Source: Sulfurovaceae bacterium (GTDB taxonomy: Bacteria; Campylobacterota; Campylobacteria; Campylobacterales; Sulfurovaceae). From it: a stretch of DNA of 64,000 bases. The notes under the pieces were generated by a model that was not told the origin of the DNA, did not search any database, and saw only the letters and a list, made by a program, of their open reading frames with translations. Position 1 is the stretch's first letter. Every line of letters starts with the position of its first letter. This document shows, piece after piece, positions 10,275-18,400 of the stretch. The stretch spans positions 41,507 through 105,506 of the forward strand of contig JAQTLV010000001.1 of assembly GCA_028714675.1 (NCBI GenBank), given 5' to 3'. A program made the translations under genes and the position numbers.

Positions 10275-10862
10275 TTAAAAATTTGATGGTGTTGGGCTCT
10301 TTATTAGGTTATAAAATTCACTTCTAGTTCTTTCGTCACTTTTAAAAAGTCCCCTAAGGGCAGAACTAACTGTAGTTGAATTTATCTTTTGCACCCCTCT
10401 CATTTCCATACACATGTGTCTTGCATGAACAACTACGGCAACACCTTTTGGTTTTATAACTTCACTTATGGCATCAGCAATTTGTTCAGTTAATTGTTCT
10501 TGAATTTGAAGTCGTCTAGCAAATACATTTACAATTCTTGGAATTTTTGAAAGACCTACAACCTTTCCATCAGGGATATAGGCAACATGCACTCGACCAA
10601 TAATAGGCAACATATGGTGTTCGCACAAAGAGTAGAATTCTATATCACGTACTAATACCATTTCATCATTGCTGGTAGTAAAAAGTGCTTCATTTAGTAT
10701 GTCGTGAGGATTTTCTTTATAGCCACTAGTTAAAAACTCCAAAGCTTTTGCTACACGCATAGGAGTTTTAATGAGACCTTCTCTTTTTGTATCTTCACCC
10801 AAAAGAGTTAATATTTTTGAAGTTGCTTCGGCAATCCCTTCTAGATTTGCTTCTTTATTCAT
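10275..10862 (-). CDS. folE: GTP cyclohydrolase I
   Basis: This is GTP cyclohydrolase I (195 aa), which converts GTP to dihydroneopterin triphosphate, the first step to folate and other pterins. The zinc ligands are visible as C80 and H83 in SLCEHHMLP and C151 in ARHMCMEM. It is the last gene of the minus-strand run that begins at the globin promoter near 16190, 61 bases after modD. Whether it belongs to the ModE-controlled unit or has its own promoter is not clear. Its presence there could be chance or could point to a pterin need under Mo limitation. Confidence 0.95.
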   Translation of the reverse strand: MNKEANLEGIAEATSKILTLLGEDTKREGLIKTPMRVAKALEFLTSGYKENPHDILNEALFTTSNDEMVLVRDIEFYSLCEHHMLPIIGRVHVAYIPDGKVVGLSKIPRIVNVFARRLQIQEQLTEQIADAISEVIKPKGVAVVVHARHMCMEMRGVQKINSTTVSSALRGLFKSDERTRSEFYNLIKSPTPSNF

Positions 10863-10923
10863 AAAATCCCTATATTTTTTGATTTTCTCAATTGTATCAA
10901 AAATAGGTTAAAGGAGTTAAGAT

Positions 10924-11772
10924 TTATTTTAATATCTCGATCTTACTCCCAAGATTTGCCATCCCACAAAAATAAACTTTACTTGTAACAACACCATCAA
11001 TACCAGTAAGCACAAAATCTCTGACATTTTCTTTGTCAATTCCTCCAGCACCAAGTATTTTAACAAGAGGATAGTGTTCATTTTTGTATGTTACAATTTT
11101 ACTTAAAACTTCAAGGCTAGTTTTATCCATCTGTAATACATCTACGCCATTTTGCATTAATGCTATGGCATCATCAAAGTCTTTTGGCTCTACAACAATT
11201 TTTTTCTCTAAAGCTTTTATTTTTGTTTCTCTTAATGCTTCGTAAAATATTTCATCATTATCATATATTTTGCGGTGGTGTTCAAAAAAGAGTATAGTTT
11301 CGCTAAGACCAAGCCTATGAGGCATAGCTCCTCCACACATTATAGATTTTATGCAAAATCTTTTTGCAAATGGAAAATGTTTTCTAGTTACTAGTAATTC
11401 GCAATGTGGATTTATATCTCTAATTTCTTGATTCATTTCATAAGCATATGTAGCTATTTTGCAAGAATACTCCAATATTACTTGAGCAGATCGCCATGCA
11501 CTCTGTACACCCTCATAGCTTCCGCCAAACTCTAGTAAAACATCTCCTTGTTTTGCCTTAGTGCCAGATGGAAGCATAAAAAGCACTTCACATCCATTAA
11601 GTTCAGCTATTCTTGCAGCTTCTTCGCCACATGCTACGATAACATCTTCTCTTGTAAAAATTTGGAGTTTAGCTTTTTTGTCAGATGCACATTGTAAGTA
11701 TGTTGTTAGGTCAAAATATGGCACATCTTCTTTTATATATTCAAGTAGCTCCACATCGTTTAGTTTAAACAT
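10924..11772 (-). CDS. modD: ModD, quinolinate-phosphoribosyltransferase-like protein
   Basis: This protein (282 aa) has the fold of nicotinate-nucleotide pyrophosphorylase (NadC). Residues such as TRKHFPFAKR and the segment FEHHRKIY, together with a typical C-terminal barrel (LGAGGI), match the ModD subgroup found with molybdate transport genes, for example in Rhodobacter. The biochemical role of ModD is unsettled; phosphoribosyl transfer to a small acid is the fold's usual chemistry. Its place in a minus-strand run downstream of a ModE-like box supports the ModD rather than the NadC assignment. Confidence 0.8.
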   Translation of the reverse strand: MFKLNDVELLEYIKEDVPYFDLTTYLQCASDKKAKLQIFTREDVIVACGEEAARIAELNGCEVLFMLPSGTKAKQGDVLLEFGGSYEGVQSAWRSAQVILEYSCKIATYAYEMNQEIRDINPHCELLVTRKHFPFAKRFCIKSIMCGGAMPHRLGLSETILFFEHHRKIYDNDEIFYEALRETKIKALEKKIVVEPKDFDDAIALMQNGVDVLQMDKTSLEVLSKIVTYKNEHYPLVKILGAGGIDKENVRDFVLTGIDGVVTSKVYFCGMANLGSKIEILK

Positions 11773-11788
11773 GTTATTCCTATTTTGT

Positions 11789-12559
11789 TTATTTTTTGAT
11801 TATCCAAGACAAGACAACAGATTTGATAAAGCTCGTATTCCTTTTAAAATTATAAGTTTTTTGAAAATACTCTTCTATATCTATTTTTTCATCATCATCA
11901 AGATTTTTTAAACTCATTTGTACCTTTTCAAAAAACACATCTTCAGTTTTTGCTAAAAATCTTTTATTTTCTCTATGAATAAAATCTATCTTTGCACACA
12001 CTCCCATAGACTCCAGTATATTCACTAAAAAAGATTTGTCTATTTTTGGACTAATATGTTTTTGCAATTGAACCAAAATCCCTTCCTCTTTAAGCTCACT
12101 GTCCATAGAGAGTTTTAGATAAAATCTATTTTCCAATCCACTATCAAGTTTTTGCATTGATGTTTTTATAAACTCTATATCTTCTTCTTTGGAAGATACA
12201 ATTATATCAAATTGATGTAAATCCTTCCATTCATCATCACAATCATTTTCTATAGTTGTAATTTTATTTAAGTTTTTTAAATTACAGTTGTTTATAAAAT
12301 GCTCAACAGTTCCAAAATGATAATCATCATGAGCATACAGATATTTAAATTTGGGGGGAATATTTTTGCTACTCAACAAAGGAGGAGTCAGAGCACTAGC
12401 ATCAATTATGTTTATTTTTAGAATAAATTCTTTTTCAATATGAATATTTTCTATTTTGTCGTTGATTGAAAGAGGCTTTTCTGACTTAATATAGTTTGTT
12501 TGTAAATCAGCGAGTTTTTCAATATCAAGTATTTCTAAATTTGTTTTTGTAAAGCTCAT
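11789..12559 (-). CDS. Degenerate methyltransferase-like protein, unknown function
   Basis: This is a 256-residue protein that I cannot assign by its N-terminal half. The C-terminal 70 residues resemble those of the neighbouring methyltransferase at 12581-13372: IDFIHRENK versus IDYIDTQRA, then an acidic helical segment, a shared EEYFQ/REYYE pattern and a terminal SWIIKK versus SWKIN. A glycine-rich SAM motif is not seen where the neighbour has DIGCGPG. It may be a paralogue that lost cofactor binding and acts as a partner, similar to catalytically dead methyltransferase subunits. It sits 21 bases after that gene and 16 bases before modD. Confidence 0.7.
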   Translation of the reverse strand: MSFTKTNLEILDIEKLADLQTNYIKSEKPLSINDKIENIHIEKEFILKINIIDASALTPPLLSSKNIPPKFKYLYAHDDYHFGTVEHFINNCNLKNLNKITTIENDCDDEWKDLHQFDIIVSSKEEDIEFIKTSMQKLDSGLENRFYLKLSMDSELKEEGILVQLQKHISPKIDKSFLVNILESMGVCAKIDFIHRENKRFLAKTEDVFFEKVQMSLKNLDDDEKIDIEEYFQKTYNFKRNTSFIKSVVLSWIIKK

Positions 12560-12580
12560 TTTTTGCCTTTTTAGTAAAAA

Positions 12581-13372
12581 TTAATTAATTTTCCAAGAGA
12601 TAAATGCCCATGTAAATGGTTTTGGCAACCGATTCTTTTTAGCAATAAAATTCTCATAATATTCACGAGCTTTAAGTTGTTGATTTTCATCCAACTCATG
12701 AACGCTCCAAATAAGAGAAGAGACAAATTCGTCAACTGATGAGTAATTAACAGATGCTCTTTGAGTGTCTATATAATCAATATGTGGCAGATAGCCTTTT
12801 TTATAAAGCAATAATGGAATGTACCAAAAGTCTGGTTTTGTAACTATTTTCTTTCCAATATAATCAAGGATATTCATATCTACAAAACTTCCACCTGCCT
12901 TATATGTGATATAGCATGCTTTTGTTGCTTGAGATGAAATTTTTGTTAATGCCATATCAATATCTTGCACTTCGATACTACGAGACGCAACAACTATATC
13001 TATTTTTGGCAAGATGCTCCAATCGTCTTCCCAGCTTAGATGATATGTGTCTATATTGTGTACACCCTCTTTTTTGGCATATTCTTTGAGTTCTTCAAGC
13101 ATTTTTTCTGAAAAGTCAATAGCTATAACTTTTTTTACTTTTTTAGCTAGAGGAATGGCGAGTGTTCCTGGTCCACATCCAATGTCAAGTATCACCTCAT
13201 CTCCAGTTAATTCCATTCTTGATATAAAGTCATTAACATATGGGCTATTTAGTGCAGTTGCTGCCATATCTTTAGATTTTTCATCCCAGTCTTTACTGTT
13301 TTTGCCTTTAAAATCAGTAGCTTTTTTATGATCTTGATACATTTTAGCAAAATCAATTTTTTCTAAAAACAT
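12581..13372 (-). CDS. Class I SAM-dependent methyltransferase
   Basis: This is a Rossmann-fold methyltransferase (263 aa). The SAM motif I is VILDIGCGPGTLAIPLA (about residues 59-75), with the acidic motif II residue in AIDFSEKM. The substrate is unknown, and the C-terminal part is family-specific and shared with the next gene. It is located between a TonB-dependent receptor and modD in the presumed ModE-controlled unit that starts with the globin gene. This suggests a small-molecule substrate linked to metal uptake, but a cofactor or protein substrate is equally possible. Confidence 0.85.
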   Translation of the reverse strand: MFLEKIDFAKMYQDHKKATDFKGKNSKDWDEKSKDMAATALNSPYVNDFISRMELTGDEVILDIGCGPGTLAIPLAKKVKKVIAIDFSEKMLEELKEYAKKEGVHNIDTYHLSWEDDWSILPKIDIVVASRSIEVQDIDMALTKISSQATKACYITYKAGGSFVDMNILDYIGKKIVTKPDFWYIPLLLYKKGYLPHIDYIDTQRASVNYSSVDEFVSSLIWSVHELDENQQLKAREYYENFIAKKNRLPKPFTWAFISWKIN

Positions 13373-13426
13373 ATTTTCCCTTTATTTATAATATCAAAAA
13401 TTCTTTTTTTGATGTAAATTAGATTT

Positions 13427-15502
13427 TTAGAATGTATATCTTATATCACCATAGTACATTCTGCCTGCTTCTGGGAATCCATAGCTATAATAATAGTTTT
13501 TATCCAATATATTACTTATGCCTAAATCCAATGATATATTTTTATTTATATCATATATAACCTTTGTATTCCAAAGAGAAATTGAGCCAGTAGTGTCATA
13601 AACATTCTTAACATTAGGAGCTGTTCCAGTAGTACCCACAGAGGCATATCGCTTTGAATTATACTCATAAGTGTTTAGCCATGTTAGTTTTTCAAAAGGA
13701 CTATAAGATACTGTAGCAATAAACTTATGTTTTGGAACATCTGTAATTTTTTGAGACGCATCAATTTCATTGGACATATCAAGATAGGTATAACTTCCTT
13801 CTAGTGTTAGGGAATCTATAGGGATGTAAATTGCTGAAAGCTCAAGACCTTTTTGGGTAACTTTACCAATATTTTGGAGTTGCTGTTGTTGTGTATATGT
13901 GCTACCGCTTTTATACCACAGTGGTATATAAGTACTTTGAATATAATCGCTTATATCTGCATAAAAAACAGCACCACTAATAGATCCAGAGCTAAAAGTT
14001 TTTGTTCCACCAATTTCATAATTGATTGTTTTTTCTACATTTAGGTCTGGATTAGGTACAAATGTTTTAAATTTAAATGAATAACGATCTTTCAAAGATG
14101 GGATACGACTTTTGCCCGCTATGCCACCATACCAAGAGAGAGTATCATTAATTTTTCCATCTAGTTTCAAAATAGGATTAAAAGATGAGGTGTCACCATT
14201 TTCAAACTCTTTGGTTGTTGAATAGCCAGTAGTGGTATTTGGGATTGTTCCCGCAGCATCGTCGTAGTATGCTTCCGTTGCTCCATAGTTTGTATTTTGT
14301 GCTACATCAATTTTTTCTTTATCATAGCTCGCTCCCAAGGTTAGTTTTAGAGTATCAGAAATTGCATAAGAATCCTCTAATCCCAATGAACCAACTTGAT
14401 CTTTCATATTATATACGGCTGTTTGGTTTGCTCCGCCTTCTTTGTGGCTATCAACTTTATAGTGAAGTGCCATTTTTAAAGTATTTACATCAGATGTTCT
14501 GACACCAGTTTCGACAGAACCACCTCTAGTGTATTCATCATACCAGCTTGGATTCCCTACCCCACCATAACTATATGTTGAGTATGTATTGTCTGTATAT
14601 ATTGCAAGCGAGTTTTTAAATGTATCATTAAATAAGCGCGTTTTTACATACCACTTGCCAAAATCAGTTTTTGAAAGAAAATATAAACTTTCTTTATCCC
14701 AATATTTCCACTGCCAAAATCCTCTTTTTGATAAGTTTGCTGCTTCATCTGGCGGAACGCCCTTGTCTGCAGTTTGGCGAATATAATTTAGTGCATATTC
14801 ATCTGTATCATTTGGGGTATAACCTATTTTGAAGTTTATTTTATCATCTTTTGCATATGCATTATTACGGTCTCCTCCATCTTCATTTGTTGTATTTTTA
14901 GGTACAAAATCATCAGAAAGCGGATAAGTATCTCGTTTTGTTTCGGAAACAGAAGCTTGTATATAGTATTTGCCTTGATTAGAACCTACATTGAGATATC
15001 CTATTTTTCCATTTCCACTAAAAAGACCTACGCCAGCATCTCCTTCAAAGCTTTTGCTCGGTTTTTTGGTAACGAGATTAATAGCACCAGCAAAAGTATT
15101 TACTCCAAGCAATGGAGATGTAAGTCCTTTTGAAACTTCAATTTCTGATAGATCAAAAGTTGTAAATCTAGAAAAATCAACATATCCATCATATGGCACA
15201 GCAACAGGAATGCCATCAATAAATAAAGGTGCATGTTTGACATCGAATCCACGAATCATGATCATTTGTTCATTTCTGGCACCAAAATTTTGTATTGTTG
15301 CACCAGGGATTAGGTCTAATGCTTCAACGATTGTTTTTCTATTTTGATCTTTTATTTCTTGTGAGTCAATAATATTTACAGAAGAGCTGTATTGAGTGTC
15401 AATGGTTGCATTAACATCAATCTTTCCAAGATTAAATACATTATCATCACCATAAAGTGCAGATATAGCAGACATTGATAGAATTAATAAGTGTTTGTTC
15501 AT
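13427..15502 (-). CDS. TonB-dependent outer membrane receptor (receptor 1)
   Basis: This is a 691-residue TonB-dependent receptor: signal peptide (about 1-18), plug domain with QEIKDQNRKTIVEALDLIPG and IRGF...FIDGIPV (about 50-115), then a long beta-barrel ending in a terminal Phe (RYTF). Such proteins import scarce chelates across the outer membrane using TonB energy. It follows the globin gene by 30 bases in a unit headed by the ModE-like box at 16157-16180. No binding-protein gene is adjacent, unlike receptors 2 and 3. The substrate is inferred to be a molybdenum, tungsten or similar species from context only. Confidence 0.9.
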   Translation of the reverse strand: MNKHLLILSMSAISALYGDDNVFNLGKIDVNATIDTQYSSSVNIIDSQEIKDQNRKTIVEALDLIPGATIQNFGARNEQMIMIRGFDVKHAPLFIDGIPVAVPYDGYVDFSRFTTFDLSEIEVSKGLTSPLLGVNTFAGAINLVTKKPSKSFEGDAGVGLFSGNGKIGYLNVGSNQGKYYIQASVSETKRDTYPLSDDFVPKNTTNEDGGDRNNAYAKDDKINFKIGYTPNDTDEYALNYIRQTADKGVPPDEAANLSKRGFWQWKYWDKESLYFLSKTDFGKWYVKTRLFNDTFKNSLAIYTDNTYSTYSYGGVGNPSWYDEYTRGGSVETGVRTSDVNTLKMALHYKVDSHKEGGANQTAVYNMKDQVGSLGLEDSYAISDTLKLTLGASYDKEKIDVAQNTNYGATEAYYDDAAGTIPNTTTGYSTTKEFENGDTSSFNPILKLDGKINDTLSWYGGIAGKSRIPSLKDRYSFKFKTFVPNPDLNVEKTINYEIGGTKTFSSGSISGAVFYADISDYIQSTYIPLWYKSGSTYTQQQQLQNIGKVTQKGLELSAIYIPIDSLTLEGSYTYLDMSNEIDASQKITDVPKHKFIATVSYSPFEKLTWLNTYEYNSKRYASVGTTGTAPNVKNVYDTTGSISLWNTKVIYDINKNISLDLGISNILDKNYYYSYGFPEAGRMYYGDIRYTF

Positions 15503-15532
15503 AGTTTGTTCCTTGTTTTTATTTTCATTTCA

Positions 15533-16132
15533 TTATTCTCCTGCCAATTCTTTTTTTACGCTACTCCAATAATGGCGTTTTATGCCATCCATTGTTGTAC
15601 GTCTGTTAATCATACGAATAGAAAGTGCTTCAATCCAATTCCAAAACTCTTCTAAGTGTTCTTTTGGGAAAGATATATCTTTGAGAGTTTTTTTATACAT
15701 TGCAAGCCAAATTTCACGATCACTTTCATCTATTGGAACGGTAAAATGACGCATTCTTAGATGAAATCCACCATATTGCTCAGTAAACACAGGACCTCCT
15801 CCTAATGCTTCTACAAACAAATCTGCACTTTTATCAACAGCTATTTTAAATCCTTCTTCATCTTTGGGAAAAAGGTTTCCAACTTTTGTTTTTGCTAGTA
15901 GGCGATGATGATACCAAACCATCTCTCTTATCTTATCTTCTCCAATAGCTTTGAATATCTTATTGGATGGAAATGGAACAGGAGGATATATGACATCTAT
16001 CATAGCATCTACAATTCTAATTTCATCCCCACCAAAATTAGGTTTACTAGCATTAGGAGGCATATTTGCTACTTGAGTAAAAGATTTTATATCTCCATGT
16101 TGACAGCTATTGTTTTCTTTATGTTCACTCAT
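15533..16132 (-). CDS. Truncated-hemoglobin-like globin with N-terminal extension
   Basis: This is a 199-residue globin of the truncated (2/2) type, closest by eye to group II. The probable proximal His is H129 in LRMRHFTVPI, with W142 in REIWLAMY as the conserved distal-pocket region. An extension of about 35-40 residues precedes the globin fold and contains a CQH near the start. Such proteins bind oxygen or NO, or act as haem oxygen sensors or mono-oxygenase-like partners. It is the first gene after a strong sigma70 promoter and a ModE-like operator. The start is supported by AAAGGAAG upstream. Why a globin is controlled by molybdenum status is open. Confidence 0.85.
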   Translation of the reverse strand: MSEHKENNSCQHGDIKSFTQVANMPPNASKPNFGGDEIRIVDAMIDVIYPPVPFPSNKIFKAIGEDKIREMVWYHHRLLAKTKVGNLFPKDEEGFKIAVDKSADLFVEALGGGPVFTEQYGGFHLRMRHFTVPIDESDREIWLAMYKKTLKDISFPKEHLEEFWNWIEALSIRMINRRTTMDGIKRHYWSSVKKELAGE

Positions 16133-16146
16133 CTTCTTCCTTTAAG

Positions 16147-16205
16147 TTATTTTATCCGTTGTATATAAAATAATATAACGAGTATTATACATTTTTTGTT
16201 CCTTA
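16147..16205 (-). repeat. Duplicated promoter-operator cassette, copy A
   Basis: This 59-base segment is the same as 21541-21599 at 54 of 59 positions by hand alignment. It holds the -10 box, the 24-bp palindrome and the downstream GGATAAAATAA element. One copy precedes the globin gene and the other precedes receptor 2, which implies duplication of a regulatory unit. Confidence 0.8.
16157..16180 (-). promoter_or_regulatory. ModE-like operator of the globin unit
   Basis: The 24-bp palindrome on + reads CGTTGTAT-N8-ATATAACG, with arms at 16157-16164 and 16173-16180. It has the half-site and spacing of the E. coli modA ModE operator as I remember it. It begins 3 bases after the -10 box and thus covers the expected transcription start, a repressor position. 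A ModE homologue is encoded at 33232-34005. Confidence 0.75.
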
Positions 16206-16212
16206 TTGTAAA
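16184..16212 (-). promoter_or_regulatory. Sigma70-type promoter of the globin unit
   Basis: On the minus strand TTTACA (16207-16212) and TATAAT (16184-16189, preceded by TG) are separated by 17 bases, an almost ideal vegetative promoter. The -35 box lies within the last codons of the upstream oxidoreductase gene, so this promoter is internal to the gene cluster. Confidence 0.75.
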
Positions 16213-17213
16213 TAAGGTCTGATTTTTGTATTAAAATCTTCTAACATCAAATAGTTTTGGTTAGCATCACTTGATGATGGTTTAAGAATCAGATGAAGAT
16301 TTGGCAACAACTTTTGTATATTGCAAATAGTATCAATACATTGTGATGGTGTTCCCAAAATTGCATTGTCAAAAAACTTTTGCCCATCAAAAAATGCTTC
16401 ACGCTCTTTAAGTATGGCATCATAATTTTCACGATTCCACTTAGGGGCGGGAACTTCGGAAGAAGCAGCACGCATTGATTTGACAAAGTGATCTATAGAT
16501 GGGCGAATAATACGGTAAGCATCATCATATGTGTCTGCTATACAAAATACACGCATTAATACAATTTCTGGGATAAATCCAGCAATAGAAAAGTATAGAT
16601 TTTGTGCATCTTCACACTCTTTTAGACTAGCTCCTTGTGACATTAATAATCCATAGCCATTTTTGGCAGCAAATTTTATCGTATCAGGATTGGCAAATGT
16701 TGCAACAAAAAAAGGAACCCTTTTTTGTATGGGCTTTGGCTGTAAAACAACATCTTGAAATGATGCAAATATTCCATCATAAGAAGGACTTGGAAGGTGC
16801 AAGAGTCTATCTATGGACTCTGTAATTTCAAACATTGCATTACGTAAGCTATCTGGATCGCGTTTAAAGTGTTTATTGTCTGGGGCAAATCCGCCCTTTG
16901 CAAATCCAGCATTGATTCTTCCGCTTGAAAGATTGTCCAATACTGAAATACTCTCGGCCAATCGGACAGGATGATAAAAAGGGGCAAGAAATCCAGCCGT
17001 TCCTATGCGTATATTGCTTGTTTTTGCTATAGCATATGCCATCATCACAGCAGGATCTGGAATAACACTAAAACCATTAAAATGATGTTCGCCAAACCAT
17101 GCCTCATCAAAGCCTAATTTATCGGCAAGCTCTACAAGCCGTAGTTGATCCATAATACTTTTTTGTACTGTACCTTCAAAATGCTCAGTAAGACAAAATA
17201 TTCCTATTTTCAT
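16203..17213 (-). CDS. LLM-class (luciferase-like) flavin-dependent oxidoreductase
   Basis: This is a 336-residue TIM-barrel protein of the bacterial luciferase-like monooxygenase family. The N-terminal MKIGIFCLTEHF, the motif AWFGEHHFNGF (about 39-49) and GTAGFLAPFYHPVRLAE (about 93-109) are typical. These enzymes use reduced flavin and O2 or F420 to oxidise small organic substrates, and the substrate here is unknown. The gene lies 9 bases after a methyltransferase gene and ends in the promoter of the globin unit. Placement in a Mo-acquisition island suggests modification of a ligand or a scavenging reaction, as inference. Confidence 0.88.
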   Translation of the reverse strand: MKIGIFCLTEHFEGTVQKSIMDQLRLVELADKLGFDEAWFGEHHFNGFSVIPDPAVMMAYAIAKTSNIRIGTAGFLAPFYHPVRLAESISVLDNLSSGRINAGFAKGGFAPDNKHFKRDPDSLRNAMFEITESIDRLLHLPSPSYDGIFASFQDVVLQPKPIQKRVPFFVATFANPDTIKFAAKNGYGLLMSQGASLKECEDAQNLYFSIAGFIPEIVLMRVFCIADTYDDAYRIIRPSIDHFVKSMRAASSEVPAPKWNRENYDAILKEREAFFDGQKFFDNAILGTPSQCIDTICNIQKLLPNLHLILKPSSSDANQNYLMLEDFNTKIRPYLQ

Positions 17214-17222
17214 TTACATTCC

Positions 17223-17840
17223 TTATTTAGTTATGATAGTCCAAAATCCACTTTCGTCATTGACAAGCTCATAACCCATTGGGTTAAGGGATGCAAGTAT
17301 GCTAGGCAATGCATCTCGTTCAGGCTTAAGTCTATCTTTAAATGAATTACGCCAGTCTGGATTGTTTTCGCTCATGGTTTTAATAATCCCTTCTCTTAGC
17401 TCAGCATTACCAAACCCACCACCAATATATGTCATGCCACCAGGTTTTAATACGCGTATTATTTCACTATATGCTTTATACCAATCATCCCAAAATGGAG
17501 AAGAACCTCTACTAATTACAATGTCCACACTCTCATCTTTTAGTGGGATAGAGTGAATGTCTCCTTGCAAGAATGTGCTCCTGTTGGCAATATTTTCATC
17601 GCTTGCATATCCTTTTGCAAGTTCCAACATTTCATCTGATTGGTCAAAGAAGGTGATATCTAAATTTGTAATTTTAGCTATTGCTCGCCCCAATGCTCCA
17701 GTGCCACATCCAGCATCTAGGCACTTGCCATTTTTGATAGCTGTTTTGGCCACGATTTGCTCTGCAATAATAGGATATATTGGAGCAAATACCTCTCTTA
17801 CTATTCGATCAAAACTTTGAGGATTTGTTGCGCCTTTCAT
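17223..17840 (-). CDS. Class I SAM-dependent methyltransferase
   Basis: This is a 205-residue small methyltransferase (Methyltransf_11/25 type). Motif I is CLDAGCGTGALGRAI (about 40-54), motif II is FFDQSDEML, and the motif around SVDIVISRGS is followed by IRVLKPGGMTYIGGG. The substrate is unknown. It is unlike the methyltransferase at 12581-13372 in its C-terminal region. It is flanked by the two-helix membrane protein and the flavin oxidoreductase in the unit that starts with receptor 2, so it may act on the same small molecule. Confidence 0.87.
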   Translation of the reverse strand: MKGATNPQSFDRIVREVFAPIYPIIAEQIVAKTAIKNGKCLDAGCGTGALGRAIAKITNLDITFFDQSDEMLELAKGYASDENIANRSTFLQGDIHSIPLKDESVDIVISRGSSPFWDDWYKAYSEIIRVLKPGGMTYIGGGFGNAELREGIIKTMSENNPDWRNSFKDRLKPERDALPSILASLNPMGYELVNDESGFWTIITK

Positions 17841-17889
17841 ATATTCTCCTTATAAAAAATTTGTTTTAGCTTTTTAAACAATACAACTT

Positions 17890-18390
17890 TCATACACTAA
17901 ATGAACCTTTTGTTGTAAAAGCATTCCATGTATGGCGTTCTAAAATCATTGTAAAAATCTTTGATACATCATAATTATTCTCTGTTGCTATATTCTCTAT
18001 AGTGTTATCTAAATCACATCTATATATTTTCTTTTGTAACAATATAGGCATTATCGTTGCTTTATCTACATCAAAAAAATCACAAATTTCTTGTAATGAT
18101 TTTTTCTTTAGAGCATTTGGAAGCAACTGAGATTCACATGCAAAGGCATACTCTTTTTTTGTTGCTATATAATACATTGATTTAAAAAGTCTTACAAATC
18201 TTCTTCTCATTAAAAAAAGATGTACAGATAGTGCAGCCAAAAAAATAATACCTGCACTATAATGCCACAATATTAACTCAATGTTGTACCCAAGTATTTT
18301 GTTTGCTGTAATAGTTGTCAATACTGTCATAACACAAGAGAGCATTATGGCAATAGTTGTAGCCTTGATTATCACGATTTTATTGTCCAT
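17890..18390 (-). CDS. Two-helix membrane protein with paired histidines, DUF4405-like
   Basis: This is a 166-residue protein with two hydrophobic helices (about 8-30 and 41-61). The second carries His residues in LWHYSAG and SVHLFLM, spaced about 14 residues apart, as in b-type haem helices of cytochrome b561/DUF4405-like proteins. A basic segment RRRFVRLFKS follows and then a soluble C-terminal domain of about 95 residues with an HTH-like helical character (LQEICDFFDVDKATI). The function is unknown. It lies 10 bases after a binding-protein gene. A role in reducing an imported metal species at the inner membrane is speculative. Confidence 0.65.
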   Translation of the reverse strand: MDNKIVIIKATTIAIMLSCVMTVLTTITANKILGYNIELILWHYSAGIIFLAALSVHLFLMRRRFVRLFKSMYYIATKKEYAFACESQLLPNALKKKSLQEICDFFDVDKATIMPILLQKKIYRCDLDNTIENIATENNYDVSKIFTMILERHTWNAFTTKGSFSV

Positions 18391-18400
18391 TTTTTCCTCC

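Noticed and set aside
16142-16192. Micro-ORF of 16 codons (MYNTRYIILY...) before the globin gene, similar to the upstream frame of receptor 2
   Set aside because: The similarity is explained by the duplicated promoter-operator cassette. The ATG lies upstream of the expected transcription start at about 16177, so it would not be transcribed from this promoter.
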